This document shows positions 39,087 to 49,583 of a DNA stretch of 64,000 bases, piece after piece. The stretch comes from JACVRW01 sp963765135 (lineage in GTDB: Bacteria; Actinomycetota; Thermoleophilia; Solirubrobacterales; Thermoleophilaceae), in assembly GCA_963765135.1 (NCBI GenBank), contig CAVXUX010000003.1:186001-250000 (forward strand). Direction: 5' to 3'. How positions within the stretch are numbered: position 1 is the first letter of the stretch; the number at the start of each line of letters is the position of its first letter. Under the pieces are notes generated by a model, which was not told where the DNA came from, did not search any database, and saw nothing but the letters and a program-made list of their open reading frames with translations. The position numbers were made by a program, and so were the translations under genes.

Positions 39087-39874
39087 GTGTCCTACGAGAC
39101 GATCCTCTACGACGTCCGTGACGACGGCGTCGCCACCGTCACGCTCAACACACCCGACAACCGCAACGCGCTCTCGAACGAGCTGCTCAGCGAGCTGACC
39201 GCGGCCTTCGAGTCGGCCCGCGACGACGACGCGCGTGCGCTGCGTGGTGCTGACCTCCTCTCACGAGAAGGTCTTCTCGGCCGGCGCGTCGCTCGACCAG
39301 TTCGCCGCCGACGTCCCCCTGGTCCACAAGCACTTCGGCACGGAGCGCTTCCCGCGCCTGTTCCGCACGATCCTCGGGCTCGGCAAGCCGACCATCTGCG
39401 CCGCGAACGGGCACGTGCTCGCCGGGTCGCTCGGCGTCGCGCTGTGCTGCGACCTGATCGTGGCCAAGGAGACCGCCACGTTCGGGACCCCGGAGATCAA
39501 CGTCGGCGTCTTTCCGTTCATGATCATGGCGCTGATCTACCGCAACGTCCCGCGCAAGAAGACCAACGAGCTGCTGCTGCTCGGCGATCGTGTCTCCGCC
39601 GAGGAGGCGCTGGCGATCGGGATCGTCAACCGCGTCGTGGGCGAGGGTGAGTTCGAGGCGGCGGTGGACGAGTGGGCGACCAAGCTCGCGGCCAAGTCGC
39701 CGGTTGCTGATGAAGCTCGGCAAGGACGCGATGTACCGCCAGCTCGACATGCCCTTCGAGGACGCGCTCGACTACCTGCGCGCGCAGCTGTCGCTCTCGT
39801 TCACGACCGACGACATCCAGGAAGGCGTGAAGGCGTTCTTCGAGAAGCGCGAGCCGAACTGGACGGGCCGATGA
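39087..39874 (+). CDS. Enoyl-CoA hydratase/isomerase family protein (frame broken twice)
   Basis: Crotonase of about 262 residues. It shows LNTPDNRNALSNELL at the start. The oxyanion-hole segments are VFSAGASLDQFA and ANGHVLAGSLGVALCCDLIVA. The Glu region reads FGTPEINVGVFPFM and retains Glu in the position of a hydratase. Extra bases near 39239 (before VRCVVLTSS) and 39706 (before LMKLGKDAMYR) break the frame. Start GTG at 39087. It overlaps the arginase-fold gene as ATGA and heads a run with the carboxyltransferase. Confidence 0.88.
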
Positions 39875-40707
39875 AGGTCTCGCTCGTAGCGCTCTGCTGC
39901 CGAACCGCGGACCGCACCTCCGGTGGGGTGCGCGGCGCCCAGACGCTCGCGCCGCTGATCGGCAAGCGCCTTGGCGTGGAGCCGCGCACGATCGGCACGC
40001 CGTCCGAGCCGCGCGACAGCGGCTACGAGGAGGACCTGCGCGACTCGCGCGGCTGCCTGCTCGAGGCGGGCGGGCAGATCGACGACGCGCTGAGCGGCGG
40101 CCGTGTGCCGGTGATCGCCGCGGCCGACTGCTCGATCGCGGTGACCACGCTGCCGGCCGTACTGCGCCACCGCCCGGACGCGATGGTGCTGTGGCTCGAC
40201 GCTCACGGCGACTACAACACGCCCGACACCAGCGGCAGCGGCTACCTCGGCGGCATGTGCCTGGCGGGCGCGTGCGGCGAGTGGGACGCAGGGCTGGGCG
40301 ACACGATCGCCGCCGACCGGCTGGTGCTGGCCGGCGTGCGCGACCTCGACGCCGGCGAGCGGGAGCTGCTCGAGCGCAGCGCCGCGACGGTGATCGGCGC
40401 GAGCGTGGTGGAGACGCTGGTGGCGGTGAAGAACGCGCTCGACGGCGCGCCCGTGTTCATCCACCTCGACCTGGACGTGCTCGACCCCGAGGAGTTCCCG
40501 GCCGCGGTACCCGCGCCCGGCGGCCTCTCGTCCGACAAGCTCTACGACCTGATGGAGGCGGTGGCCGAGGATTCGGAGCTCGTGGGCGTGGAGGTGACCG
40601 CGTTCGAGGCGCCCGGCGACCCCGACGAGCTCGCCGACGCGGCCGAGACGGCGATGCGGGTGCTGGACCCGGTGCTTGACCGGATCGCGGCCGATGCGCA
40701 AGAGTAG
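39871..40707 (+). CDS. Arginase/agmatinase-fold protein with altered metal site
   Basis: Ureohydrolase-fold protein of 278 residues. Two of the three manganese motifs are intact: WLDAHGDYNTP and HLDLDVLDPEEF. The first, normally GGDHS, reads AADCS near residue 87, so the His ligand is replaced by Cys. This may change the metal (for example towards iron, zinc or nickel) or the reaction. It is translationally coupled to an enoyl-CoA hydratase and precedes a carboxyltransferase, an unusual setting for arginine or agmatine breakdown. Confidence 0.82.
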   Translation: MKVSLVALCCRTADRTSGGVRGAQTLAPLIGKRLGVEPRTIGTPSEPRDSGYEEDLRDSRGCLLEAGGQIDDALSGGRVPVIAAADCSIAVTTLPAVLRHRPDAMVLWLDAHGDYNTPDTSGSGYLGGMCLAGACGEWDAGLGDTIAADRLVLAGVRDLDAGERELLERSAATVIGASVVETLVAVKNALDGAPVFIHLDLDVLDPEEFPAAVPAPGGLSSDKLYDLMEAVAEDSELVGVEVTAFEAPGDPDELADAAETAMRVLDPVLDRIAADAQE

Positions 40708-40728
40708 GAAGTAGCACTTCCTACTTTT
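40705..40728. promoter_or_regulatory. Operator-like inverted repeat, copy 2 (before carboxyltransferase)
   Basis: A perfect inverted repeat TAGGAAGT-AGC-ACTTCCTA at 40705-40723, starting in the stop codon of the arginase-fold gene. GCACTTCCTACTTT (40715-40728) is identical to the sequence at 36171-36184. It ends right at the ATG at 40729, so a bound repressor could block initiation. Confidence 0.55.
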
Positions 40729-42324
40729 ATGGCCACCACCGATCGCGCAGCCGCCGACAGCCTCGTAGCGCGGCCCTCGCTTCGCTCCCTCGTCGACGAC
40801 CTGGACGAGCGGCGCGCCCGCGCGCGCGAGGGGGGCGGGGAGGAGCGGATCGCGCGCCAGCACGAGCAGGACAAGCTGACCGCGCGCGAGCGGCTGGCGC
40901 TGCTGATCGACGAGGGGACGTTCGTCGAGCTGGGCATCCACGGCCGCCCGCACTTCTCGCAGCGCGCGATGGAGGACAAGGAGGCGCCGGCCGACGGCGT
41001 GGTGACCGGCTACGGCAAGGTCGACGGCCGTCTCGTGGCCGTGGCCGCCTACGACTTCACGGTGATGGCCGGCTCGATGGGCATGACCGGCGAGCTGAAG
41101 GTCACGCGGCTGCGCGACCTGGCGCTCGGCAAGCGCATCCCGATGGTCTGGCTGCTCGACTCGGCAGGAGCGCGCATCCAGGAGGCGTCCGGCTCCCTGT
41201 TCGCGGGGTCGGGGCACCTGTTCCGCGAGGAGGTCGTGGCCAGCGGCGTGATCCCGCAGGTGGCCGCGCTGATGGGACCCTGCGCGGCCGGCACCGCCTA
41301 CATCCCCGGGCTCGCGGACTTCGTGCCGATGGTCAAGGGCCGCGGCTCGATGGCGCTGGCCGGCCCGCACCTGACCAAGGCCGTGACGGGCGAGGACGTG
41401 ACCCAGGAGGAGCTGGGCGGCTCGCGCATCCACACGCGCGTGTCCGGCGTGGGCGACCTCGAGGTGGAGTCGGACGAGGAGTGCATCGACGCGATCAAGC
41501 GCTACCTGTCCTACTTCCCCGCCAACTGCGAGGAGGCGCCGCCGAAGCGCGAGCCCGCCGACCCGGTCGACCGCACCGAGGAGGACCTGCTCGACATCCT
41601 GCCCGACTCGCCGCGCCACCCGTACGACATGTACGAGGTGATCCGCCGCATCGTGGACGACGGCGAGTGGTTCGACATCAAGCCGCGCTGGGCGCGCACG
41701 ATCATCACCGCGCTGGCGCGCATGGGCGGCCGGCCGGTCGGGATCGTCGCCAACCAGCCCAAGCACCTCGGCGGCATCCTCGAGAACGACTCCTCCGACA
41801 AGGCGGCGCGCTTCATCAACCTGTGCGACGCCTACGGCATCCCGCTGCTGTTCCTGATGGACGTGCCCGGCTTCATGGTCGGCACCAAGGTCGAGCAGGC
41901 GGGCATCATCAGGCACGGCGCGAAGATGCTCTACGCGGTGTCCCGCGCGACCGTGCCGAAGGTCACCGTGATCATCCGCAAGGCCTACGGCGCCGGCTAC
42001 TACGTGATGTGCGGCAAGGCGTACGAGCCCGACCTGATCGTCGCCTGGCCCTCGGCCGAGATCTCGGTGATGGGCCCCGAGGGCGCCGTGAACATCATCT
42101 TCCGCAAGCAGATCGAGGCGTCCGACGACCCCGACGCGGCGCGGGCCACGATGATCGAGGGGATTCGCAAGACGATCGACCCGTACATCGCTGCGGGCAA
42201 CGCGCTGATCGACGACATCATCGACCCGCGCGAGACGCGCCCGACCGTGATTCGGGCGCTCGAGATGGCAGAGACCAAGAAAGTGGAGCGACCTTGGAAG
42301 AAACATGGCGTGATGCCCGTCTGA
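40729..42324 (+). CDS. Acyl-CoA carboxylase carboxyltransferase (beta) subunit
   Basis: Biotin-dependent carboxyltransferase of 531 residues (propionyl- or methylcrotonyl-CoA carboxylase type). It moves CO2 from carboxybiotin to an acyl-CoA. The N-terminal half has ADGVVTGYGKVDGR, LLDSAGARIQEASGS and GPCAAGTAYIPGLADF. The C-terminal half has GRPVGIVANQPKHLGG and LFLMDVPGFMVGTKVEQAGI, with the second oxyanion hole KAYGAGYYVMCGKAYEP. It ends with RPWKKHGVMPV. The stand-alone carrier at 6640 is a possible partner; no biotin carboxylase is in the window. Confidence 0.95.
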   Translation: MATTDRAAADSLVARPSLRSLVDDLDERRARAREGGGEERIARQHEQDKLTARERLALLIDEGTFVELGIHGRPHFSQRAMEDKEAPADGVVTGYGKVDGRLVAVAAYDFTVMAGSMGMTGELKVTRLRDLALGKRIPMVWLLDSAGARIQEASGSLFAGSGHLFREEVVASGVIPQVAALMGPCAAGTAYIPGLADFVPMVKGRGSMALAGPHLTKAVTGEDVTQEELGGSRIHTRVSGVGDLEVESDEECIDAIKRYLSYFPANCEEAPPKREPADPVDRTEEDLLDILPDSPRHPYDMYEVIRRIVDDGEWFDIKPRWARTIITALARMGGRPVGIVANQPKHLGGILENDSSDKAARFINLCDAYGIPLLFLMDVPGFMVGTKVEQAGIIRHGAKMLYAVSRATVPKVTVIIRKAYGAGYYVMCGKAYEPDLIVAWPSAEISVMGPEGAVNIIFRKQIEASDDPDAARATMIEGIRKTIDPYIAAGNALIDDIIDPRETRPTVIRALEMAETKKVERPWKKHGVMPV

Positions 42325-43790
42325 ACACGACCCGCCGCGGCCTGCTGGCCGGCGCCGCCGCCGGCGGAGCCGGGGCCCTGCTGCCCGGCACCGCCGCCGC
42401 CAAGAAGCGCAAGCGGCACCGCAAGGTCGACGTCGCGATCGTGGGCGCCGGCTTCGCCGGGTTGACCGCGGCGCGCAAGCTCGCCGCCGCCGGCAAGGAG
42501 GTCTGCGTCCTCGAGGCGCGCGATCGCGTGGGCGGGCGCACGCTCAACCACCGAGTCCAGAAGGGCGTGATCGCCGAGGTCGGCGGGCAGTACGTCGGCC
42601 CGACGCAGGACCGCCTGCTGGCGCTGGCCAAGGCGGTCGGCGTGGACATCTTCCCGACCTACAACGACGGCGACAACGTGCTGCTCCTCAACGGGGCGCT
42701 GTCGCGCTACCCGGCCACACCGGGTCTGTCGCCCGACCCCGACTTCCAGGAGGCGATCCTGAAGTCGATCGGCCAGTTCAACGCGATGGCCGCGGACGTG
42801 CCGGTTGACGCGCCCTGGAAGGCCCCCAAGGCCGCGGAGTGGGACAAGACCACGCTCGAGGCGTGGAAGCTGCAGAACCTCACCACCACCGGCTCGCGCG
42901 CGCTCTTCGACCTCGCCTGCGAGGCGATCTACGGCGCCGAGCCGCGCGAGATCACGCTGCTCAACAACCTGGCCTACACGGCCGCGGCGGGCAACGAGAA
43001 GACCCCGGGCAACTTCGCTCTGCTCGTGGCGACTCCGGACGGCGCGCAGGAGAGCCGCTTCGTCGGCGGCTCGCAGCGCATCACGCAGCTTGTGGCCAAG
43101 AAGCTGGGCGCCCAGGTCGTGCTGAAGGCGCCGGTGCGCCGGATCCAGCAGGGCAAGGGCCGGGTGACCGTCCACGCGGACGGCATCGTGGTCGAGGCGC
43201 GTGAGGTCATCGTCGCCGTGCCGCCGGTGCTGGCGGCGCAGATCCACTTCGCGCCGAAGCTGCCGCAGGCTCACCTCAAGCTGCTCAAGGGCATCACGCC
43301 CGGCAAGCTGATCAAGTGGGAGGCCGTCTACGACCGGCCGTTCTGGCGCGACGCCGGTCTCAGCGGCCAGGCGGTCTCCGAGGTGGGGCCGGCGAACACG
43401 ACGTTCGACAACACCCCGCCGTCGGGCAGCCCGGGGATCCTGTTCGGGTTCGTCGGCGGCGACCAGGCGCGCGCGTTCGCGAAGCTTTCGCGTTCGGCTC
43501 GCCGGGATGCCGTGCTGGGCAACTTCGCCACCTACTTCGGCGACGAGGCGCGCAACCCGAAGGCGTCGTTCGAGCTGAACTGGGCGCAGGAGGCGTGGAC
43601 GAAGGGCTGCCCGGTCGGCCACAGCGGCGTGGGCGTGCTGCAGCGCTACGGGCCTCAGCTGCGCAAGCCGTTCGGGCACGTCCACTGGGCCGGCACCGAG
43701 GTGGCGACCTACTGGAGCGGCTACATGGACGGCGCGGTGCGGTCCGGCGAGGTGGCGGCGCGCGAGGTGCTGAGGGCGCTGCGGCGGTGA
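42294..43790 (+). CDS. Exported flavin amine oxidase
   Basis: FAD-dependent amine oxidase of 498 residues. The N-terminus has a twin-arginine-type signal, TTRRGLLAGAAAGGAG, ending near PGTAAA, so export by Tat is inferred. The FAD motif is VAIVGAGFAGLTAARKL followed by LEARDRVGGRT. The C-terminus has HVHWAGTEVATYWSGYMDGAVRSG, the usual flavin-contacting end (here written as one motif of the family, split at HWAGTEVA). TTG at 42294 is preferred, with GTGGAG upstream, though it overlaps the carboxyltransferase by 31 bp; CTG at 42321 is an alternative. The substrate is unknown. Confidence 0.88.
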   Translation: MEETWRDARLNTTRRGLLAGAAAGGAGALLPGTAAAKKRKRHRKVDVAIVGAGFAGLTAARKLAAAGKEVCVLEARDRVGGRTLNHRVQKGVIAEVGGQYVGPTQDRLLALAKAVGVDIFPTYNDGDNVLLLNGALSRYPATPGLSPDPDFQEAILKSIGQFNAMAADVPVDAPWKAPKAAEWDKTTLEAWKLQNLTTTGSRALFDLACEAIYGAEPREITLLNNLAYTAAAGNEKTPGNFALLVATPDGAQESRFVGGSQRITQLVAKKLGAQVVLKAPVRRIQQGKGRVTVHADGIVVEAREVIVAVPPVLAAQIHFAPKLPQAHLKLLKGITPGKLIKWEAVYDRPFWRDAGLSGQAVSEVGPANTTFDNTPPSGSPGILFGFVGGDQARAFAKLSRSARRDAVLGNFATYFGDEARNPKASFELNWAQEAWTKGCPVGHSGVGVLQRYGPQLRKPFGHVHWAGTEVATYWSGYMDGAVRSGEVAAREVLRALRR

Positions 43791-44360
43791 AGCCGGTCTT
43801 CTTCGCGACTCCCGAGCAGTTCGGGGCGTGGCTCGAGGAGCACCACGAGACGGCGAGCGAGCTCCGGGTCGGCTTCTACAAGAAGGCCTCCGGCAAGCCC
43901 AGCATCACCTGGGAGGAGTCGGTCGAGCAGGCCCTGCGGTTCGGCTGGATCGACGGCGTGCGCCAGCAGCGTGGACGACGAGAGCTACACGATCCGGTTC
44001 ACGCCGCGCAAGCCGACCAGCAACTGGAGCCGGATCAACGTGGCCAAGGTCGAGGAGCTCAAGGGGCGGGGGCTGATGGCGCCGGCTGGCCTGCGCGCCT
44101 ACGAGGCGCGGAAGCCGGAGCGCACCGGCGTCTACTCGTTCGAGCGGCGCGAGCCGGCGGTGCTGCCGTCCGAGTTCGAGGAGCGCCTGCGCGCGAACCC
44201 GGCTGCGACCGACTGGTTCGAGCGGCGTCCGCCCGGCTATCGCAAGACCGCGATCCACTGGGTGATCAGCGCCAAGCGGGAGGAGACCCGGCTGCGCCGG
44301 CTGCAACAGCTGATCGACTGCTCGGCGGAGGGGCGCAACGTGCCGCCGCTGGCGCGATGA
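43787..44360 (+). CDS. YdeI/OmpD-associated family protein (frame broken)
   Basis: About 190 residues. It shows the family pattern LRVGFYKKASGKPSITWEES, ALRFGWIDGVRQ, DDESYTIRFTPRKPTSNWS and a C-terminal YRKTAIHWVISAKREETR block. Members are linked by name to bacteriocin or peptide protection; biochemical function is unknown. An extra base near 43973, in the QQR/VDDES junction, breaks the frame. It starts at GTG 43787, overlapping the amine oxidase stop as GTGA. Confidence 0.83.
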
Positions 44361-44384
44361 GCCGACCGACCCTACGCTGGTGCG

Positions 44385-45084
44385 GTGACTCGTCGCTCGG
44401 CAGGGGCTCTCGCGATCGCGCGCTGCGCTGTTGGCGGTGTCGGCCGCGCCTGCGTCCGCGCGCTGGTACGGGAGCCTGCTGCGGGGCGCGCCGAATGCGA
44501 ACTACGGCTGCGAGTCGGCGCTCGTGCTCGCGCCGCTCGGCGGGGTGCAGCTGGCGCCGACCAACCAGGTCTCTTGCACCTACCGGCACGCGGGCTACCT
44601 CTACTCCAACCGGCCCACCTTCATCGCGCCGGGCACGGGTCGGATCACGGCGATCAAGGTCCGGTCGGGGCCCAACCCGGCCAAGCTGCGCCTGACGATC
44701 CTGACCGGCTCGAGCCGGGTCGACACGACCACGGGCCGCGACCTGCCCGGCACCTACACCTGCTGCACGGCGCGCTTCGTCGGGAAGCCGTTCCGCCCGA
44801 AGGCGAACGCGACCACCAAGAAGAAGGTCAACGTCAAGGTGTTCGACGTGCGCGACAAGCGGATTCGCTTCCGCATCCACTCGTCCGACGGCGTCGCGCT
44901 CACGGCCGTGGGGCCGGGCACCGTGCCGCTCCAGATCCACGACGACGTGGGCGGCTACAACCCCGGCACGCCGATGGCGACCGGCTACTGGCCGTACACC
45001 CGTGTGGGCGAGCCGCGCTCGGCGGACGGCTACTCCATGACGGGCATCGACTTGATGTTCCAGTGGTTCTTCAAGCGGCGCTAG
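44385..45084 (+). CDS. Secreted protein of unknown function (frame broken in signal peptide)
   Basis: About 232 residues. GTG at 44385 opens TRRSAGALAIA; an extra base near 44425 then shifts to ALLAVSAAPASARWYG, which together form a normal signal peptide cleaved after ASA. The mature part has cysteines in NYGCESAL, QVSCTYRHAG and GTYTCCTARF, and is rich in beta strands (ITAIKVRSGPNPAKLRLTIL). I do not recognise the domain. It lies between the YdeI-like gene and the beta-keto acid cleavage enzyme. Confidence 0.65.
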
Positions 45085-45121
45085 CCGCGCCCGCTCGACA
45101 CTCGACGCGAGGGAGGCCCGC

Positions 45122-46005
45122 ATGAGCCGGTTCGAGGACCCGGCGATTCTCGTCTGCTCCATCTCGGGCGCGGTGGCCAGCCGCGAGCAGTGCCCGGCGA
45201 TCCCCTACACGCCCGAGGAGTACGCGGCCGAGGCGAAGCGGGCGGTGGACGAGGGCGCGACGATGATCCACATCCACGCGCGCACGCCCGAGGGCGTGCC
45301 GTCCTATGAGATCGAGGACTTCCGCGCGATCACGGAGGCGATCAACGGCGCCGTGGACGACGTGATCATCAACTACTCCACCGGCGCGATCGGCGTGCCG
45401 ATCGAGAAGCGGATCGCGTACCTGCGCGAGCTGCGCCCCGACGTTGCGGCGCTGAACATGAGCTCGATGAACTACGCGAAGTACTCGGAGCGGCGCAAGG
45501 AGTTCGTCTTCAGCGCGGTGTTCGAGAACTCGTTCGACACGATCATCGAGTTCCTCACGGCCATGAACGAGCTCGGCATCCGGCCCGAGCACGAGTGCTT
45601 CGACTCCGGGCACGTGGCCAACCTCGACCCGCTGATCGACATGGGGTTGCTGTCCGAGCCGCTGCAGATCGACTGCGTCATGGGCGTCAACGGCGGGATT
45701 CGGCCGACGCCGCGCAACCTCGCCCACATGGCCGACCAGATCCCGGGTGGCCCGGACGGCCGCAACAACTGGGGCGTGATCGGGATCAGCCGCGACCAGT
45801 GGCGGCTGGTGGCCGCGGCGGCCGCGCTGGGCGGCAACGTGCGCGTCGGCCTGGAGGACAACTTCTACCTGCCCGACGGTGAGATGGCGCGCTCCAACGG
45901 CGACCTGATCGCCCGGGCGCGCCGCATCGTCGAGGACGTCGGCCGCCGCGCGGCGACCGTGGCCGAGGCCCGCGAGCTGCTCGGCACGCCGCGCCGGATC
46001 GCCGC

Positions 46006-46009
<4 letters not shown>
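45122..46009 (+). CDS. Beta-keto acid cleavage enzyme (BKACE, DUF849)
   Basis: Zinc-dependent TIM-barrel enzyme of 295 residues that condenses a beta-keto acid with acetyl-CoA to give acetoacetate and a new acyl-CoA. It shows AVASREQCPAIPYTPEE, the metal pair in MIHIHARTPEG, INYSTGAIG, CFDSGHVANL (metal-binding pair by family) and GGNVRVGLEDNFYLPDG. It starts at ATG 45122 and overlaps the CoA-transferase gene as ATGA. BKACE substrates vary widely; the neighbours suggest a CoA-linked catabolic path. Confidence 0.93.
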
Positions 46010-47222
<1,213 letters not shown>

Positions 47223-47226
<4 letters not shown>

Positions 47227-47927
47227 GCCAGAACGGCCTGCTCAAGATGAAGGAGCTGGCCGAGGCGAGCGGGGTCAGCGCGGGGACGATCAAGCACTAC
47301 CTGCGCGAGGGGCTGCTGGGCGACGGCCGCGAGGTCGTCAAGACGTCGCGCAACATGGCCTACTACCCGCCCGAGTTCGTCGAGCGCATCAAGCTGATCA
47401 AGCAGCTCCAGGAGGAGCGCTTCATGCCGCTGGCGGTGATCAAGTCGATGCTCGACGAGGATCCCGAGCGCGCCCAGGCGCTGGTGGAGCTGGAGGACCG
47501 CATCCTCGAACGGGCGGTGGCGGGAGAGCGCAAGCGCGTGTCCGCCGCCGAGGTGCGGCGGCGCTACGACATCCCCCAGGAGGTGCTGCACCGGCTGGCC
47601 GAGCTCGAGGTGCTGACCCCGACCTCGCGCGGCTACGGGCAGCGCGACGTGGAGATCGTCCAGGCGATCAGCCGCTTCCGGGCGGGCGGCTACGACGAGC
47701 GGATCGGCTTCACGGTCTACGACACGTTGCGCTACAAGCGAGCGCTCGAGGAGCTCGTCAAGGAGGAGGTCCAGGTGCTGATGGACCGACTGGCGGGGGA
47801 GATGGACCCCGACCGTGCGGCCGACCTGATCGCGGCCGGCGTGGAGCCGCTCAACGAGCTGATGGCCGCGCTGCACCAGAAGTCGCTGGTGGCCGAGCTG
47901 CGCCGCCAGCGGGCGGCGCGCGGCTGA
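47223..47927 (+). CDS. MerR-family transcriptional regulator
   Basis: Regulator of 234 residues. The N-terminal domain reads LLKMKELAEASGVSAGTIKHYLREGLLG, the MerR helix-turn-helix, with FVERIKLIKQLQEERFMPL after it. The C-terminal half is helical and larger than in metal sensors, with no conserved cysteines, so an organic effector is likely. GTG at 47223 overlaps the CoA-transferase stop, so it probably controls its own operon. Confidence 0.88.
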
Positions 47928-47944
47928 GCGCAGCCAGGTGGAGC

Positions 47945-47973
47945 GGGGGTCCGGGGGCGCGAGCCCTCGGATG
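47945..47973. repeat. Partial copy of the 29-kb palindrome, terminator-like
   Basis: The 29 bases match the right end of the composite palindrome (29197-29225 region) at 27 positions. It holds the stem CCGGGGGC / GCCCTCGG around a GCGA loop, with one mismatch. It lies between the stops of the convergent MerR and alcohol dehydrogenase genes. Dispersed-repeat and terminator roles are both plausible. Confidence 0.6.
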
Positions 47974-47976
47974 GCA

Positions 47977-49080
47977 TCAGAAGGTGATCACCGTCCGGAT
48001 GCCTTCCTGGCGCTCCATCGCCTCGAAGGCGTCGTTGACTTCGTCGAGCTTGACCCGGTTGGTGACGAGCGCCTCGAGATCGAGGTCGCCGCTCAGGTAG
48101 CGGTCGACCAGCTCGGGGACGCGGTCGCGGCCCTTCGCGCCGCCGAAGGACGCCCCCGCGATGCGCCGGCCCGTGATCAGGAAGCGCGGGATCACCTCGA
48201 GCAGCTCGCCCTTGCCGGCCACGCCGGCGACCGTGCAGAGCCCCCAGCCCATACGCGCGGCCTCCACCGCCTGGCGCATCACGGCGACGTTGCCGGTCGC
48301 CTCGAATGTGTAGTCGGCGCCGAAGCCGCCGGTCAGCTCCAGCACGTGGTCGACCGACTCGGGCCCGCCGACGAGCGTGTCGGTGGCGCCCTGGGCGCGG
48401 GCGTGCTCGAGCCGGTCCTCCGACAGGTCGAAGACGACGATCCGCTCGGCTCCGGCCAGCCGGCAGCCCGCCACGGCGCCCAGGCCCACGAGGCCGGCCC
48501 CGAACACGACGCAGGTCGAGCCGGGCTCGACCTTGGCGATGTAGAGCGCGGCGCCGATGCCGGTGGTCGCGCCGCAGGCGAGCGTGCAGACGACGTCGAG
48601 CGGAGCCTCGGGGTCGACCTTGGCGAGGGCGATCTCGGGCATCACCGTGGCCTCCGCGAACGTGCTCGTGCCCATGAAGTGGCGGATGCGCTCGCCGTCG
48701 CGGTTCAGGCGGGTCGTGCCGTCGGGCAGGTAGCCGAGGTTCTGCTGCTCGCGGATCGCGAGGCAGAGGTTGGTCTTGGGCGACTGGCAGTGGATGCACT
48801 CGCCGCACTGGGGCGAGAACAGCGTGACGACGTGGTCGCCGGGCGCGACGCTGCTCACGCCCTGGCCGATCGCCTCGACGACGCCGGCGCCCTCGTGGCC
48901 GAGCACGGTCGGGGCGTAGCCGGATGGGTCGGCGCCGCTGGCCGTGTAGAGGTCGGTGTGACAGACGCCGCAGGCGCTCAGGCGCACCAGCACCTCACCG
49001 GGTCCGGGCCCGTCGAGCTCCACGTCCTGGACCGCGAGCGGTTGGGCGAACTCCTCGAGAACGGCGGCGCGGATCTTCAT
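47977..49080 (-). CDS. Zinc-dependent alcohol dehydrogenase (class III-like MDR)
   Basis: Medium-chain dehydrogenase of 367 residues. Catalytic zinc ligands are in ACGVCHTDLY and LGHEGAGVVE; structural zinc cysteines are in CGECIHCQSPKTNLC. The NAD motif is VFGAGLVGLGAVAG, followed by VFDLSEDRL. Length and pattern match class III or thiol-dependent aldehyde/alcohol dehydrogenases of actinobacteria; mycothiol or NDMA dependence is possible but not shown. Start ATG at 49080. It is the last gene of its strand group and is followed by a repeat-derived hairpin. Confidence 0.93.
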   Translation of the reverse strand: MKIRAAVLEEFAQPLAVQDVELDGPGPGEVLVRLSACGVCHTDLYTASGADPSGYAPTVLGHEGAGVVEAIGQGVSSVAPGDHVVTLFSPQCGECIHCQSPKTNLCLAIREQQNLGYLPDGTTRLNRDGERIRHFMGTSTFAEATVMPEIALAKVDPEAPLDVVCTLACGATTGIGAALYIAKVEPGSTCVVFGAGLVGLGAVAGCRLAGAERIVVFDLSEDRLEHARAQGATDTLVGGPESVDHVLELTGGFGADYTFEATGNVAVMRQAVEAARMGWGLCTVAGVAGKGELLEVIPRFLITGRRIAGASFGGAKGRDRVPELVDRYLSGDLDLEALVTNRVKLDEVNDAFEAMERQEGIRTVITF

Positions 49081-49091
49081 GGCGGCGGACC

Positions 49092-49583
49092 CTAACGGCG
49101 CTTGCGCCAGGCTGCCGAGAGGGCGAGGGCGGCCGTGGTGGCCATCGCTGCGAGGACGGCGGCGACGATCAGCCAGAAGATGCCAGCCTCGCGCGCCTGG
49201 GCGCGGTCGTACGCGCTGGGCTCGGTCTGCCCGATGTGATGAATCCCGGGCTCGGTGGTCAGCTGGGTGATGCCCTCGGCGAGGGCCGCGATCGCGCAGA
49301 TGACCAGCACGAGCGTGCACAGGACGACTCCGCCCGCGATCACCCTCGTGACGAGCCTGGTCAGGCGGTGCGACCGCTGTCCGTCCGCCGTTGCCAGCAT
49401 CAGCACGCCGACGGCCGCGGGCGGAGTGCAGAGCAGCACGAGCAGGAACAGGCCGCGCCCGCCCTGGTCGCCGCAGTCGTACTCACAGGTGGTCGTGAAG
49501 CCGAACGACCACGCCACCGCCGCGACCAACGGCAGCACCAAGAGGATCCCGAGCGCCGCGGCCGCACGGCGATAGACCGTCAT
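49092..49583 (-). CDS. Four-helix membrane protein of unknown function
   Basis: Membrane protein of 163 residues with helices near residues 6-28, 44-64, 80-105 and 135-158. CEYDCGD lies in the first external loop, where two cysteines could form a disulfide. It starts at ATG 49583, overlapping the CapA stop (TGATG), so it is co-translated with the CapA-like gene. I do not recognise a family. Confidence 0.65.
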   Translation of the reverse strand: MTVYRRAAAALGILLVLPLVAAVAWSFGFTTTCEYDCGDQGGRGLFLLVLLCTPPAAVGVLMLATADGQRSHRLTRLVTRVIAGGVVLCTLVLVICAIAALAEGITQLTTEPGIHHIGQTEPSAYDRAQAREAGIFWLIVAAVLAAMATTAALALSAAWRKRR

